Origin: Viscum album
Taxonomy: Eukaryota; Streptophyta; Magnoliopsida; Santalales; Viscaceae
Direction of reading: 5' to 3'
DNA: 64,000 nucleotides
Assembly: GCA_963277665.1 (NCBI GenBank)
Contig: OY728152.1
Span: 1,185,764,357-1,185,828,356 of the forward strand
Each line of letters begins with the position of its first letter. The stretch's first letter is position 1. A model generated the notes under the pieces. The model did no database searches, was not told the origin of the DNA, and worked only from the letters and a program-made list of their open reading frames with translations. Of the stretch, positions 51,466 to 62,830 are shown one piece after another. The position numbers and the translations under genes were made by a program.

Positions 51466-54400
51466 TTTTTCATGTGGCAAGCAGGGCCACTGGAAGAGGA
51501 ACTGCACCCAAAAGCGTGGGGATGCTAAATGTGCATTTGTTTTCGAGTGCAATCTTTCTATTTCTACACATTGGGTATTAGATACAGATTGTGGGGATCA
51601 CATTTGTATTCAAATGTAGGAACCAAGTAGATTTAGAAAGATATCTAGAGGAGAGGTGGATCATCGAGATGCTAATGGCGTAAGGCTGGCTATGTTGGCT
51701 ATTGGCGACTATAACCTCTCATATCCAACTGGCCTGATTTTGGTTTTACAAAACTCTTATTTTGTGCCTAGTGTTACCAAGAACATAACTTATGTATCAT
51801 GTTTGGATATAGATGGATTTTTTTTAAGTTTGGAAATAGTGGTTGTCTCTTTTATAAGAACAATGAATGTTATGGTATGGAACATTTGAAAAATGGTTTG
51901 TATGTATTAAATTACGAAAAACAATTGTTGTCAATCGATAATGAAACAAACTGACATGACTCATACATCACCCATTTGTGGCATCACCGCCTTGGTCATG
52001 TAAATGAGAATCATTTGACAAAGCTCTGTCATGATGGCTATTTAGAATCTACTGAGCTAAAACCACTTGATAGATGTCACTATAGTTTACAAGGTAAAAT
52101 GAAAAATCCCCCTTTCGGTGGAAAGGGTGAAAAGGCCACAAAGATTCTAGGATTAGTACACACAGATGTATGTGGACCATTTCTAGTAGAAGCTACAGGT
52201 GTATATTTTTACTTCATTAATTTTACTGATTATATGAGTAGATACGGATTTGTCCACTTAATGAGGTATACGTTAGAAGCCATAGAGAAATTAATGGAAT
52301 TCAAGAATGAAGTAGAGAATCAACTTGGTAAGAAGATAAAGAAGCTTTGATCGGATTGAGGTGGAGAATATCTGAAACAAGAGTTCATCAATCTTCTATG
52401 GGAGTTTGAGATTCTATCTCAGCACACTCCTCCTTATACACCATAGTGGAATGGTGTTAGTGAAAGGAGGAGCTGCACCTTGTTGGACATGGTGAGGTCA
52501 ATGAGGAGCCATGCGGATATTCCATTATCCTTTTTTGGATAAGCATTATAAACCCTCAAAATATACATTAAACCGAGTACCAACTAAGACAACAAATAGA
52601 ATTCCCTCTGATTTATGGAGTGGAAAGAAACCCATTTTGTTGCATACATGTGTATGGGGATGCGAGGCATTTGGTAAGGCCTTCTCAGAAAACAAACTAG
52701 CACCCCAAGGCAAGAAGTGTATCTTTATAGGATAACCCAAGGAAACGAAGGGATATTACCTATATAACCCTCAAGACAAGAAACTGATTGTCGCCAGACA
52801 AGCCGTCTTTCATGAGAGAGAGAAAATCCTCAAGAAGGATAGTGGAAGAAAGACTGAATTCGACAAAGTTGATGCTCAAGATACACAATAGTTGGTACAG
52901 GAACAAATTCCACAAGACCCCATGGAAGAGGTTCCAGAAACACAAGTACTGCGTAGGAGCTTAAGAGAGGTAAGGGAACCAGAGAGATTTGGTGACCTGG
53001 TCACCAAGGATGGTGAATCATTATTGTTGGACAATGATGAACCTCTATCCTATATAGAAGCAGTAGAAAGATCAGAAGCTGCAAGATGGCTAAAATCTAT
53101 GAATTCTGAGATGGATTCCATGTATCAGAACCATGTTTAGGTTCTGGTCGATGAGCCAGTTGATGTAAAGCATGTTGGATACAAATGGGTATTCATGAGA
53201 ATTCTGGACATGGAATGTCATGTTAGTACCTATAAAGAAAGGGTAATGGCTAATGGATTCAAACAGCGTTAAAGAATTTACTATGATGAAACCTTCTCGC
53301 AAGATGCCATGTTTAAATCCATAATAATTATACATGCCATAGCAGCTTACCATGACTACGATATTTGGCAGATGGATGTCAAAAGAGCATTCCTTAACTA
53401 GAACTTTTAGGAAGATGTCTATATGACATAACCATAAGGGTTTGTAACACCTGGTGAAGCCAAACGGGTTTTCAAGTTGCTGAAATCCATTTATGGATTG
53501 AAGCAAGCATCAAGGTCATGGAACATTCAATTTGATGAAGCCATAAAAGAATTTGGTTTCATTAAGAACGAATGTGAGCCATATGTTTATAAGCGGTTTA
53601 ATGGGAATGCAGTCGTCATCCTAGTAGTTGATGTTGATGACATATTGCTTTTTGGAAATGGTGTACCATCCTTACAGTAAGTTAAGGACTGGTTGAACAT
53701 GTTCTTATACATGAATGATTTAGGTGAAGCAGCCTACATTCTAGGGATCAATATCATTCGTGATAGATCCAGGAGGCAGATTGGACTATGTTAGGGTACA
53801 TACATTGACTAGATACTAAAGAGATTTAGTATGAATCAATCCAAGAGAGGATTGGTTCTAGTGTCACATGGCGTACATATTTCTAAGAAAATGTGTCCTC
53901 AAACACAACAAGAGTAATATAGGATGAGCAAGATCCCATACACATCGGTTATAGGATTCATCATGTATACCATGTTATGTACTAGGAATGATGTTGCCAA
54001 TGCACTGAGCACGGTAGGAAGATATCAAGAAGATACAGGGGAATGACATTGGACTGCTGTTAAGACTATCCTTAAGTATCTGAGAAGAACAAAGGATATG
54101 TTCCTGGTGTATGGAGGAGACGAGGAGATTGTCATCAGAGGGTATGTTGATGTTGGTTTTCAGACAGATCAATATGATCTAAAGTCGCAATGTAGATATG
54201 TTTTCTGTCTCAACAGAGGAGCTGTGAGCTGGAAGAGTTCAAAGAAGCTAGTTTTCACCGATTCTACAGCGGAGTCCGAGTATATAGCGGCTTCTGATAC
54301 AGCCAAGGAAGTCGTCTGGATTCAGAACATTGTTCAGGATCATGATGTGGTGCCTACCAGTAAAGATCCCATTACATTGTATTGTGATAATATTACAGCG

Positions 54401-54605
54401 GTGGGTCTTTAAAAATAAGCAAGGTCCCATCAACAAACAAAGAACATAATCCAGAAGTATCAACTCTTGAGGGATTTCTATCAGAGGGGTGATGTTACTG
54501 TGAGAAAAGTGTCTACAGAAGAGAACATAGAAGACCCCATGACTAAAGGCCTATCTCAGCAGAAGCATGAATATCATGTGAGACCTTGCGGGTTAAAGTT
54601 TGTTA
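51464..54605 (+). pseudogene. pol: C1 pol remnant: knuckle, PR-INT-RT-RNase H
   Basis: The zinc knuckle CFSCGKQGHWKRNC at about 51464-51505 is complete. Protease reads WVLDTDCGDHIC near 51570; the D-T-G site is D-T-D. Integrase: WHHRLGHVNENHL near 51977, HTDVCGPF near 52160, SD then a stop then GGEYL near 52350, and GVSERRSCTLLDMV near 52452, so D, D and E are visible. RT: QMDVKRAFLN near 53370, SIYGLKQASRSWN near 53483 and DVDDILLF near 53630 in place of the Y-V-D-D form. DLGEAAYILGINI follows near 53718. RNase H: SSKKLVFTDSTAESEYIAA near 54238 and LYCDNITAV near 54377. Stops lie at about 52348, 52733, 53138, 53270, 53408 and 53678. Most could come from CAG, CGA or TGG by C-to-T or G-to-A change. 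Confidence 0.88.
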
Positions 54606-54620
54606 GCGGTTGGCTCTAGT

Positions 54621-54633
54621 CCAAGTGGGAGTC
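54621..54633 (+). other. C1 polypurine tract
   Basis: CCAAGTGGGAGTC directly before TGTTGG, the usual form of this tract in plant copia elements. Confidence 0.8.
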
Positions 54634-56600
54634 TGTTGGAGTTTATGTCCTAGAACCAACTACATTGTACTTTATTCATTAATATAATAATTATCACATC
54701 TTGTTTGTTATTCTGCGTGACAATGCATGTGATAATGTTATATGGAAAGCTGTTATGTTAAAGGGTCATAGCGGATCCCTTCTATGATGAGAACCTAGAA
54801 GTTCCATAACATTGTTCTTGAATATATGTTCTATGGTCGGCTGATTTTATTTGAGGGACACAAATAATACAGGTTATTAGGGGTGAGGACTCATAAAACA
54901 TTGAGGCACCTTCTCATGGTGTTCACCCTTGGTAATATCTAGGAGGATATTATGAGAACGAGACACGCCTATAGGAAATCAACATTTCATAGTGTCATTG
55001 GATGTTCCTATCTTTGGACGTGTGTATTGGTCCTTGGACTTTAGTATTATTATTAATGGGTATTACAACTCACGCACTTAGATGTATTGATGAAAACTGT
55101 AAATACACGCTATTCGCAGCGAGGTAGGATACGTTGGGTGCGTCACGAGTAATACTGCATTAATAGATAATGCATGAATGGAATTTTCCCTTCTGTTCCA
55201 TAACGGAAGTAGATATCTCTGGACCTTTGATGGAATTGATATAGCCTAAATAAATCCATGCCCATGGTAAGGAATGGGCGAGTTCAGTTCCGGGAAATCA
55301 AAGAAAGAATAATCGAGCACATGGGTTGATAGAACTAGCATGAAACCCTCTTGATTAGAGATATCGAGACCAAGGGATAATATTACACAGTAAGTGTTCG
55401 TAGGAGGTGACATGTTATTGCGGCATTAACTTCTATTTCTATGGGTTCCTTGGCATGTTGCTAGATGCTAACCTTGCACTTTAGGTAGGCTCTGCCTAAT
55501 GCCACTGAGAAAGAGGTCTAGAGGGTCACACACTAAGTGTGTCCATGTATCATAGTTAAATACTAATTTAACAAGTTCTATAAATATTATTCCTGATTGT
55601 GGATTAATAATTATTTCAGGATGGCTGATCACATTTATTTCGACACTAGTTATTCGAGAGAATATATTGTGCGGGAAATAATATATTTATTAGAGTGTAA
55701 TGTAGTTACATTTATATAAGAAATAAATAGACATTACTCAAGGTCTAATAAATGTGGTGGAGAAAAAAGGAAAATAAAAGTACATGCCATGTATATTAAA
55801 TATACACGCCGTGTTGTTTTATAAAAAACAAGTACACGCCGTGTATTAATTATTACACGCCGTGTAGTTTTTGAGTTAGGATTTTGAGGATATAATATTG
55901 TTTTAATAAATGATATTAATTATAATCAGCGTGGAAGCATGTCATGGAATTAATAATTCAATATGGGGTTTCAATAAGAGTTAATGAAAAAAATAAAATG
56001 AGTAACGCATTTATTTATTGTCATAACTCTATTAAACTCAACCCCGATTATAAATATCCTAAGAACCCAACACTTTTTCTAATCCATTTTTTGTTGTGTA
56101 CAATGGATTTGGACATACTATCAAGCCTAGAGGGTTTTCCATTTCCACTAAAAATTCCCTCATGTTACGAGAGCGAGATCCTCCATCGGATCATGGCGGT
56201 TGAATGAGGACATCGCAAGAAAAGGATCTTCTGCGCTAGCACCTGGATATCCCTTCAGCGACGTCCAGAGATACATGTCACATGTGTGGATCACAGCTAT
56301 AGGAATCCTATACATGGATTCTATGACGCAATGACAGATCATAGGATCGCGACGGGAGACATAAACGATGAAATAATTCCACCCAGGTAATTCTTGTGAA
56401 TTAATTAAAATAATTATTACCATCATATGATGATCCTATCTCAATAGTTCCAGGATTCCCTCTTAAGTTTTTCGTTCTTTGTTCTATTGCAAATATTTTG
56501 CGTTTTAAATCGTGATGAATCTCAGATTGAATATTGCATAACGTCAAAATTAATGTTGTGAAAACCCACAAATGCACTTCCGCTGTTCCCGTAACCTACA
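54634..56600 (+). repeat. C1 3' LTR
   Basis: Begins TGTTGGAGTTTATG after the PPT and ends GTAACCTACA. It carries four palindromes at 55781-55866 and a TATAAATA at 56049-56056. Its last 212 bases are duplicated at 58515-58725. Confidence 0.92.
55781..55866 (+). promoter_or_regulatory. Array of four 13-bp palindromes in C1 3' LTR
   Basis: Copies at 55781 (TACATGCCATGTA), 55803 (TACACGCCGTGTT), 55833 and 55854 (both TACACGCCGTGTA). Distances are 22, 30 and 21, the same register as in the 5' LTR. The first copy has both half-sites changed symmetrically. Confidence 0.7.
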
Positions 56601-56605
56601 TTTGG
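56601..56605. repeat. Target-site duplication of C1, right copy
   Basis: TTTGG after the 3' LTR end ACCTACA, matching 46567-46571. A further copy at 58726-58730 comes from the tandem duplication. Confidence 0.88.
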
Positions 56606-58514
56606 TTTTCCAGTGAAATCACCCATGGTGATATTTATCCCATTTATATGTAAGTATATCTAATGGTTTCATCATACCCTTACACATTTTTCATTCTTCC
56701 TTTACTTTCTAACATACCAGAAACATTTATTCTTATATTCCAATCTCCTTCATCATATTACCCCTCTAATAGTTCTATAATAGATAATGATTCTTCTTTT
56801 GGATCCTCGGGTGGATGCTGACCATTGAACTATTTTCATCATTCACAAGACCTGTCATTGTGTATGAATTTGACAGTAAACATAGTTGTGAAAAAAATAT
56901 TATAAATAATTCTACATATATTTTTAAATCCATAGATTTCCCAATTCTAATTCATTCAACGTTATAATTATTTTACACATCTTCCCATTAATGTTCCTTT
57001 ATCTTCTCCATAATAGATAGATCAAAAATGATTTGGGAGGGGAATGATAAATTACCTTAGCTAAGGATTTCTATGTTTGAACATTGAAATTCAAAGAAGA
57101 TTGGATCCTTCTATATTCAAATAATTGACAAAGTCACATAATCCATTATACATTGATCATCATCCATATTTTTCAATTTATTAGTATAATAGTTGATTGG
57201 GTTTTCATAATCCTATAATTGATCTAAACGTATTCATTTGTGTATATTTTGTTTTATTAGTGTAAATATATATTTTTTTGTCTCTTATGGTCAGTAGATA
57301 TCTCACACATTTCCACATAAATAAAATTCTATACAATATTTAATGTGATGATTAGAGACCCAATTTCCAAATAATTAATGAGATAGTTTCTCGACTAAAA
57401 AATCAACCACCTAGATGTGTAGGAAATCAATTTATTATTTTTCATCAGCACATTAGAAAATTTATTCATTTATTCGTTGTTTTATACAACAAAATATTCC
57501 CCACTTGTATTTTTTGTAAGACCTAGTGAAGTGAAAAGCCTCTTATTACCTTCATTAAAGCAGTATTGACATTCCATATACCATATAAAATTTCTTCCCT
57601 TCTGAGTCCTATTGGTTAGTGGGTTTTATAATGTTAGGATGATTCACAATAACAGTTAGTAATAAACACCTAGGCTGTAGATACTGTGGATATATTTTAT
57701 AGAAGATATATTTAGAAATTCCACAATTTTCATTGTTTTTTACGGTTCTACATATATTCCATTTCTGGTGATAGCATTCCAAAACAATGATTCACCCTCC
57801 AACCATAATATAAATTTATTATACATTTCATATATTTTCCCTCTCCACAGTGCCATTATCATAATATTAAAATTATTCTCCTTTTCCACCATGATCTTTG
57901 TGTATATTAGAATATAATCCATTAAGACTACCAAATATTATATGTGGTAATCTAGAAATACTATATTGACTTATTCAATGAATAATTTCAGTGAATTAGT
58001 GAGTAATATAAGATTCACATTGAACTAGTAGTGTTTATAACATGTCAACTATGTAATCATGGGAATATCTTCCTTAATCAACATTTCATGGTGATATCCT
58101 GAGAAATGGTAAACAATAGAGAAATACCAGTCCCAATAAAGATAAGTTTAAAATTCACATATATATATATGGGATGGGATACATGTTCATTATGATTTTT
58201 TTTTGAGCTCACAATAATCATTTTATATGACCATTGATATGTCATTCTTCTTAATGAAGTGGACTGGTGAACCCCATGGTGAATCAATCATTCATATTAC
58301 AACCATTTTCATGTTCACTTTTTATTAATTATTATGTTCTTCTATCTCATTGGTGGGAATAATATATGGTTTCTATGTCATGGGATGATATCCACGTATA
58401 TGTTTTCATGTGAAATGAACATCCCATACAAGGGGAAGACCATCTAATTATTTAGTGGAAACAACAGTGTAATCTCACAATGGGCATATCTTCCAGTATG
58501 ATACTCTCATTTTA
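56606..58514 (-). pseudogene. pol: G3 RT, RNase H and integrase N-terminus, left copy
   Basis: On the minus strand from 58514: SIILEDMPIV, LDGLPLVWDVHF near 58445, WGSPVHFIKKND near 58277 (RT start), SGYHH and IKEDIP near 58085, the RT active site region LMDYILIYTK near 57917 with the second Asp replaced by Tyr, then GESLFWNAITRNGIYVEP near 57790. RNase H reads NTSGEYFVV near 57500, where the catalytic Asp is gone. KDPIFFEF near 57110 and the integrase zinc-finger part SSMVSIHPRI near 56845 follow. NITMGDFTGKP then runs into the C1 insertion at 56606. Every domain matches G2 in order, with many stops. Confidence 0.82.
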
Positions 58515-58725
58515 AATTCTTGTGAATTAAGTAAATTAATTATAACCATTATATGATGATCCTATCTCTACGGTTCCAGGATTCCCTCTTAAGTTTTTTA
58601 TTCTTCTTTCTATTTTGAATATTCAGCATTTTTAATCGTGATGAATCTCAGATAGAATATTGAATAACGTTAAAATTAATGTTGGCCAACCCACAAATGC
58701 ACTTCTACTGCGCCCGGAACCTACA
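58515..58725 (+). repeat. Copy of the C1 LTR tail within the duplication
   Basis: Matches 56389-56600, ending GGAACCTACA, followed by TTTGG. It is not a separate insertion: no LTR start, PBS or internal DNA accompanies it. Confidence 0.88.
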
Positions 58726-60643
58726 TTTGGTTGTCCAGTGAAATCACCCATGGTGATGTTTATCCCATTTATTGGTATGTATATCTAATGGTTTCATCAT
58801 ACCCTTACAAATTTTTCATTCATCCTTTACTTTCTAACATACCAGAAACAATTATTCTTATATGCCAATCTCATTCTTCATATTAACCCTCTAATAGTTC
58901 TCTAATAGATAATGTTTCTTCTTTTGGATCCTCAGGTGGATGCTGACCATTGAACTATTTTCATCATTCACAATATTTTTCATTGTGTAGGAATTTGACA
59001 GTAAACATAGTTGTGAACAAAATATTATAAATACTTCTACATCTATTTTTAAATCCAAGGATTTCCCAATTCTAATTCATTCAACGTTCTAATTATTTTA
59101 CACATCTTCCCATTAATGATCCTTTATCTTCTCCATAACAGATGGATCGAAAATGATTTGGGAGGGGAAGGATATTTTACCTTATCTTATGATTCCCATG
59201 TATGAACATTGAAATTCAAAGAATAATGGAACCTTCTATATTCAAATAATTGATAAAGTTACATAATCCATTCTACATTGATCATCATCCACATTTTTCA
59301 ATTTATTAGTATAATATTTTATTGGGTTTTCATAATCATATAATTAATCTAAACATCTTCATTTGTGTATATTGTGTTTTAATAGTGTAAATATATATAT
59401 TTTTGTCTCTTATGGTCAGAAGATATCTCACACATTTCTACATAAATAAAAATCTATAAGATATTGAATGTGATGATGGGAGACCCAATTTCTAAATAAT
59501 TAATGACATAGTTTCTCTACTAAAAAATCAACCACCTTGATGTGTAGGAAATAAATTTATTATTTTTTATCAGCACATAAGAAAATTTATTCATTTATTC
59601 ATTTTTTTAGACAACAAAATGTTTCCCACTTGTATTTTGTGTATGAACTAATGAAGTGATAAGCCTCTTATTACATTCAATAAAGCAGTATTCCCATTCC
59701 CTATACCACATAAAATTTCTTCCCTTCCGAGTTCTATTGGTTAGTGGGTTTTATAATGGTAGGAAGCTTCTCAATAACATTTAGTAATAAACACCTATGC
59801 TGTAGATACTGTGGATATATTTTACAGAAGTTATATTTAGAAATTCCTCAATTTTCATTGTTTTATATGGTTCTACATATATTCCATTTTTGGTGATAGC
59901 ATTCCAAAACAATGATTCACCATCCATCCATAATAGAAATTTATTATACATATCATATATTATCCCTCTCCACAATGCCATCATCATAATATTTTAATTA
60001 TTCTCATGTTCCACCATGATCATTGTGTATATTAGAATATCATCCATTAAGACTAACAAATTTTTTATGTGGTAATCTAGAAATACTATATTGACTTATT
60101 CAATAAATAATTTCAGTGCATTAGTTAGTAATATAGGATTCACATTGAACTAGTAGTGTTTATAACATGTCAAAAAAGTAATCATGGGAATATCTTCCTT
60201 AATCAACTTTTCATGGTGATATCCCGAGAAATGCTCAACAATAAAGAAATATCAGGCCCAATAAAGTTAAGTTTAAAATTCATATATATATATATATATT
60301 GGATGGGATACATGTTCGTTATGATGTTTTTTGAGCTCACAATAATCAATTTATATGACCATTTATATGTCATTCTTCTTAATGAAGTGGACTGGTGAAC
60401 CCCATGGTGAATCAATCATTCATATTACAACCTTTTTCATGATAAATTATTTTTAATTCATAAGTTCTTCTAACTCACTGGTGGGAATAATATATGTTTT
60501 ATGTGTCATGTGATGATATCCATGTATATGTTTTCATGTGAAATGAACATCTCATACATGGGGAAGACCATATAATTATTTAGTGGAAACAACAGTGTAA
60601 TATCACATTGGGCATATCTTCCAGTATGATACTGTCATTTTTA
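58726..60643 (-). pseudogene. pol: G3 RT, RNase H and integrase N-terminus, right copy
   Basis: Second copy of the minus-strand pol segment. The open stretch 59987-59781 gives GESLFWNAITKNGIYVEPYKTMKIEEFLN in pieces of the RT thumb and connection region; the RT start lies near 60405 and the active-site region near 60045. Upstream it joins the unduplicated protease at 60644, so this copy keeps the original junction, while the left copy keeps the original junction with C1. Confidence 0.8.
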
Positions 60644-61140
60644 TCAATAATTTGAGATGGGTATTCATTATCTTAAAACCAGTCTAATCCAATATGAATA
60701 TTATTCTAACAGTGATTCATCCAACACCTTAATGTTGTACAGAATTGGAATATGCCTCAGGGTTTCATGAGTGCTCTCCCTCTCCCAACAGATGATGTTG
60801 GTTTTTATTAATGATATACAATCCATTTCCAATATAACATCAAACCCTCCCAAAATGAAGTATGACATGATTTTATTTGTGATTCATTTTATTAAAAAAA
60901 ATTGGGGAATTGTTGTATACTATAGATGAAATAATATCTTGATTCATTGTTCCCACAGATAACTCGACATGCTTATTTTTAAGTAGTGTTTAAATAGTCT
61001 AAGTAAATATGAAATATATGAAATAATTAATTGAAATATAATAAAATTTTTGTTACCTAATCATGAATGAATAAATAGTGTAACTTTTACCACATCATTA
61101 TCAGTATTCACCTCTATTGTTGTGAAAACATATGACCTTG
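60644..61140 (-). pseudogene. pol: G3 protease remnant
   Basis: Minus strand near 61135 gives EVNTDNDVVKVTLFIHS, matching the G2 stretch before the protease site. The site itself is decayed (Tyr-Phe-Asn where G2 has Asp-Ser-Gly). GGFDVILEMDCISLIKTNI near 60865 and HIPILYNIKVLDESL near 60755 match the G2 part around GMDWLS. SQIIDKNDSIILEDMPIV crosses the right edge of the duplication at 60643. Confidence 0.75.
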
Positions 61141-62230
61141 TTGGATTCCATTGTGGTTATTGATTGTGATTGTGTCTTTATAACATTTTCATTAATTATT
61201 GTCTCAAATAATTGTCATGTTATTTATAGTTGAAACACTATAATATAAGAAAAGTGTTGAATATGAAAATCCTATCTTATTCCATGTAAGTAGGTTCCTC
61301 ATCTCTATTTGGTAATGATTAGAATAAACACCCTCTCATTAACATTTAAATCATCTCCAGGTCACCTTTAATGAGTCACCAGGATTCTTTATCCCATAGT
61401 TTTGGCACATGGTATATATGGTTTTATTTTCAATATGGGATTTATCTGTTGAATGTACCATATTAAAATATATATTCACAATTATATCATCAAGGCCGCA
61501 ATACTATTGAGATTCTCCAATATCTATCTCAAACATAAGGGTACAATATAAAATCACCTCATAGATTTCAATATCTTGAATATCCATTCCTTTTTTAAAA
61601 TTCATCAGTAATAAACTAATGAAGATATGAATCATGATTTTATTCTTAATGAATTAGTCGGAGGCATAGCCTGCACCCCTTTTTATATTTACCCTATACG
61701 CATTTATATAATGATATTATTTTTCCATTAATTTGACGAAAACACTATCTATCATATGATATATATTTCATGGATATTATTTGTTAAATATTTATTCATT
61801 AATACTTTACATTACATGGAATCAATTTACACTTTCGAATTTGTATTGTTGATCAGTTCCAATAGCTAATCAGTCTCCCAATCAAAATAAAAGACCACCA
61901 GCTTCATCTTCTCTATTTATGATCCATGTAGAACTATGAATATCTACTTAATTATGTTAATTCATTGTTTGTAGTCTGGGGATAAATGATCCAATAATGA
62001 TAGGAGGCCTTTTCACATAAACTATTTGACTAAAACACAATCTTTCTTAAGTGCAAAAGTGAATTCAAAATGCTTCATGTTATTATTCATAACATTATCA
62101 ATGTCATCCAATACGATCATGATGTTCTTTTCACTCATTTCCCATTAAGATTGGAATCCCATTATTATTGGAACCATGTAGTTATATGAATGATTTGGAG
62201 TATGGTTTGTGTTTTTTGTTAATCATCAAT
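61141..62230 (-). pseudogene. gag: G3 gag remnant
   Basis: Minus strand near 62160 aligns with the start of G2 gag at the DNA level (GATTCCAATCTTAATGGGA against GATTCCAAATCCAATGGGA). RPPIIIGSF near 62012 matches RPPTFSGSS. DIEIYEVILYCTLMFEIDI with GESQ near 61530 and NPGDSLKV near 61360 match the capsid end and the stretch before the zinc knuckle; FKC then EG near 61335 is the knuckle relic. Frames change often and stops are common. The first gag codon would lie near 62225, just left of C2. Confidence 0.75.
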
Positions 62231-62546
62231 GGATGTTCTATTTGTGTACCAGTAAAGAGATCATACTGTTCAATGGAGGCAGTGATTATTCGCGATTACG
62301 TCAAGATTCGCAAACGGCAGAGGCTGGAGAGTTCCGCGGCGATGAAGGGCTTTGAAAAGGAGCTTTGCAGCGAAGGTTCAATGTAATTGATGGGATTCTC
62401 CACGATTACGATGAGCTCCGCGAATAGAAAATTTCTGTATTGCTTCATGATTTTGAGAGAATTCCGGCAGGAACTTCAGAGCTTCGCGATTTGAGCTGAC
62501 GTAGCATTGACTTCTCGCGGAAAGTTCGAGGGTCAGTGGAATCGCC

Positions 62547-62554
62547 TATAAATA
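62547..62554 (+). promoter_or_regulatory. TATA box of C2 LTR
   Basis: TATAAATA in the context CGCCTATAAATAGTGGCC, about 280 bases into the LTR, a classic plant LTR promoter setting. Confidence 0.7.
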
Positions 62555-62639
62555 GTGGCCAACCCCCTCAAGAGAAGCAGAGAAAATTTCAGAGAAAGCC
62601 TTTTTCTATTGGTTCGCAAAGGTCTCTTGCGAAGGCATT

Positions 62640-62830
62640 GTGCTTCGCGAAAGAGGAGCTTCGCAGCTGCTATTCTAGATCCGCGAAAGTCGTGCACCCC
62701 GCGTTGGCTTAGTGAGCTTCGCGAAGAGGCAGGTGCTCCATGATAGCCAAGCATTGTGATGGCTGGAGCATCACGACAGTGCTTCTCGATTGTGCTTCAC
62801 GAAAAGGCAGGGACTCCATGAAGGATTGTT
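62640..62830 (+). repeat. TTCGCGAA palindromes in C2 LTR
   Basis: Perfect TTCGCGAA at 62644-62651 and 62718-62725, each preceded by GC or C. Near copies include TTCGCAAA (62613), TTGCGAAG (62628), TTCGCAGC (62660), TCCGCGAAAG (62680) and TTCACGAA (62794). Upstream of the TATA box are further forms such as ATTCGCGATT (62288), CTCCGCGAAT (62416) and CTTCGCGATT (62483). Confidence 0.6.

Larger units (their letters stand above)
46572..56600 (+). mobile_element. C1: Ty1/copia LTR retrotransposon
   Basis: Two LTRs of about 2 kb (46572-48558 and 54634-56600), a PBS, a long leader of about 2.2 kb, gag, and a pol with integrase before RT and RNase H, the copia order. TGTTGG at the LTR start, the PPT CAAGTGGGAGTC, and the wording of the RT and RNase H regions point to the Tork/Angela side of Ty1/copia; the lineage is a judgement from memory of family features. 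Several stops (mainly TAG, TGA) and frameshifts inactivate it. The LTRs differ at roughly one base in nine over the first 240 bases by eye. It interrupts G3 integrase. Confidence 0.92.
56389..58514. repeat. 2.13 kb tandem duplication, left unit
   Basis: The unit starts AATTCTTGTGAATTAA inside the C1 3' LTR and ends near CAGTATGATACTCTCATTT. It repeats directly from 58515. Unit length is 2126 bases. It contains the last 212 bases of C1, the TSD TTTGG, and minus-strand G3 sequence from the integrase N-terminus back to the linker before RT. Confidence 0.9.
58515..60643. repeat. 2.13 kb tandem duplication, right unit
   Basis: Direct repeat of 56389-58514, about 92 percent identical over the first 220 bases of shared G3 sequence by eye. 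The (AT)n run at about 60283-60300 is longer than its partner at about 58158-58170. The join at 58512-58516 has only two or three bases of shared sequence. Confidence 0.9.
45041..62266 (-). mobile_element. G3: ancient minus-strand gypsy chromovirus, split by C1
   Basis: Reading the minus strand from about 62.23 kb downward gives remnants of gag, protease, RT, RNase H and the integrase N-terminus. The C1 insertion (46572-56600) interrupts here; then come the integrase core, chromodomain, PPT and LTR start at 45502. The remnants match the G2 proteins in order and wording but carry many Ile, Asn, Tyr and stop codons, as expected after long C-to-T decay on both strands. G3 is thus an older relative of G2. 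A 2.13 kb tandem duplication lies within it. Its left end is cut by G1 and its right end by C2, so only part of one LTR is in view. Confidence 0.85.

Noticed and set aside
58515..58725. Possible solo LTR or second copia element
   Set aside because: It is only the last part of the C1 LTR, carried by the 2.13 kb tandem duplication.
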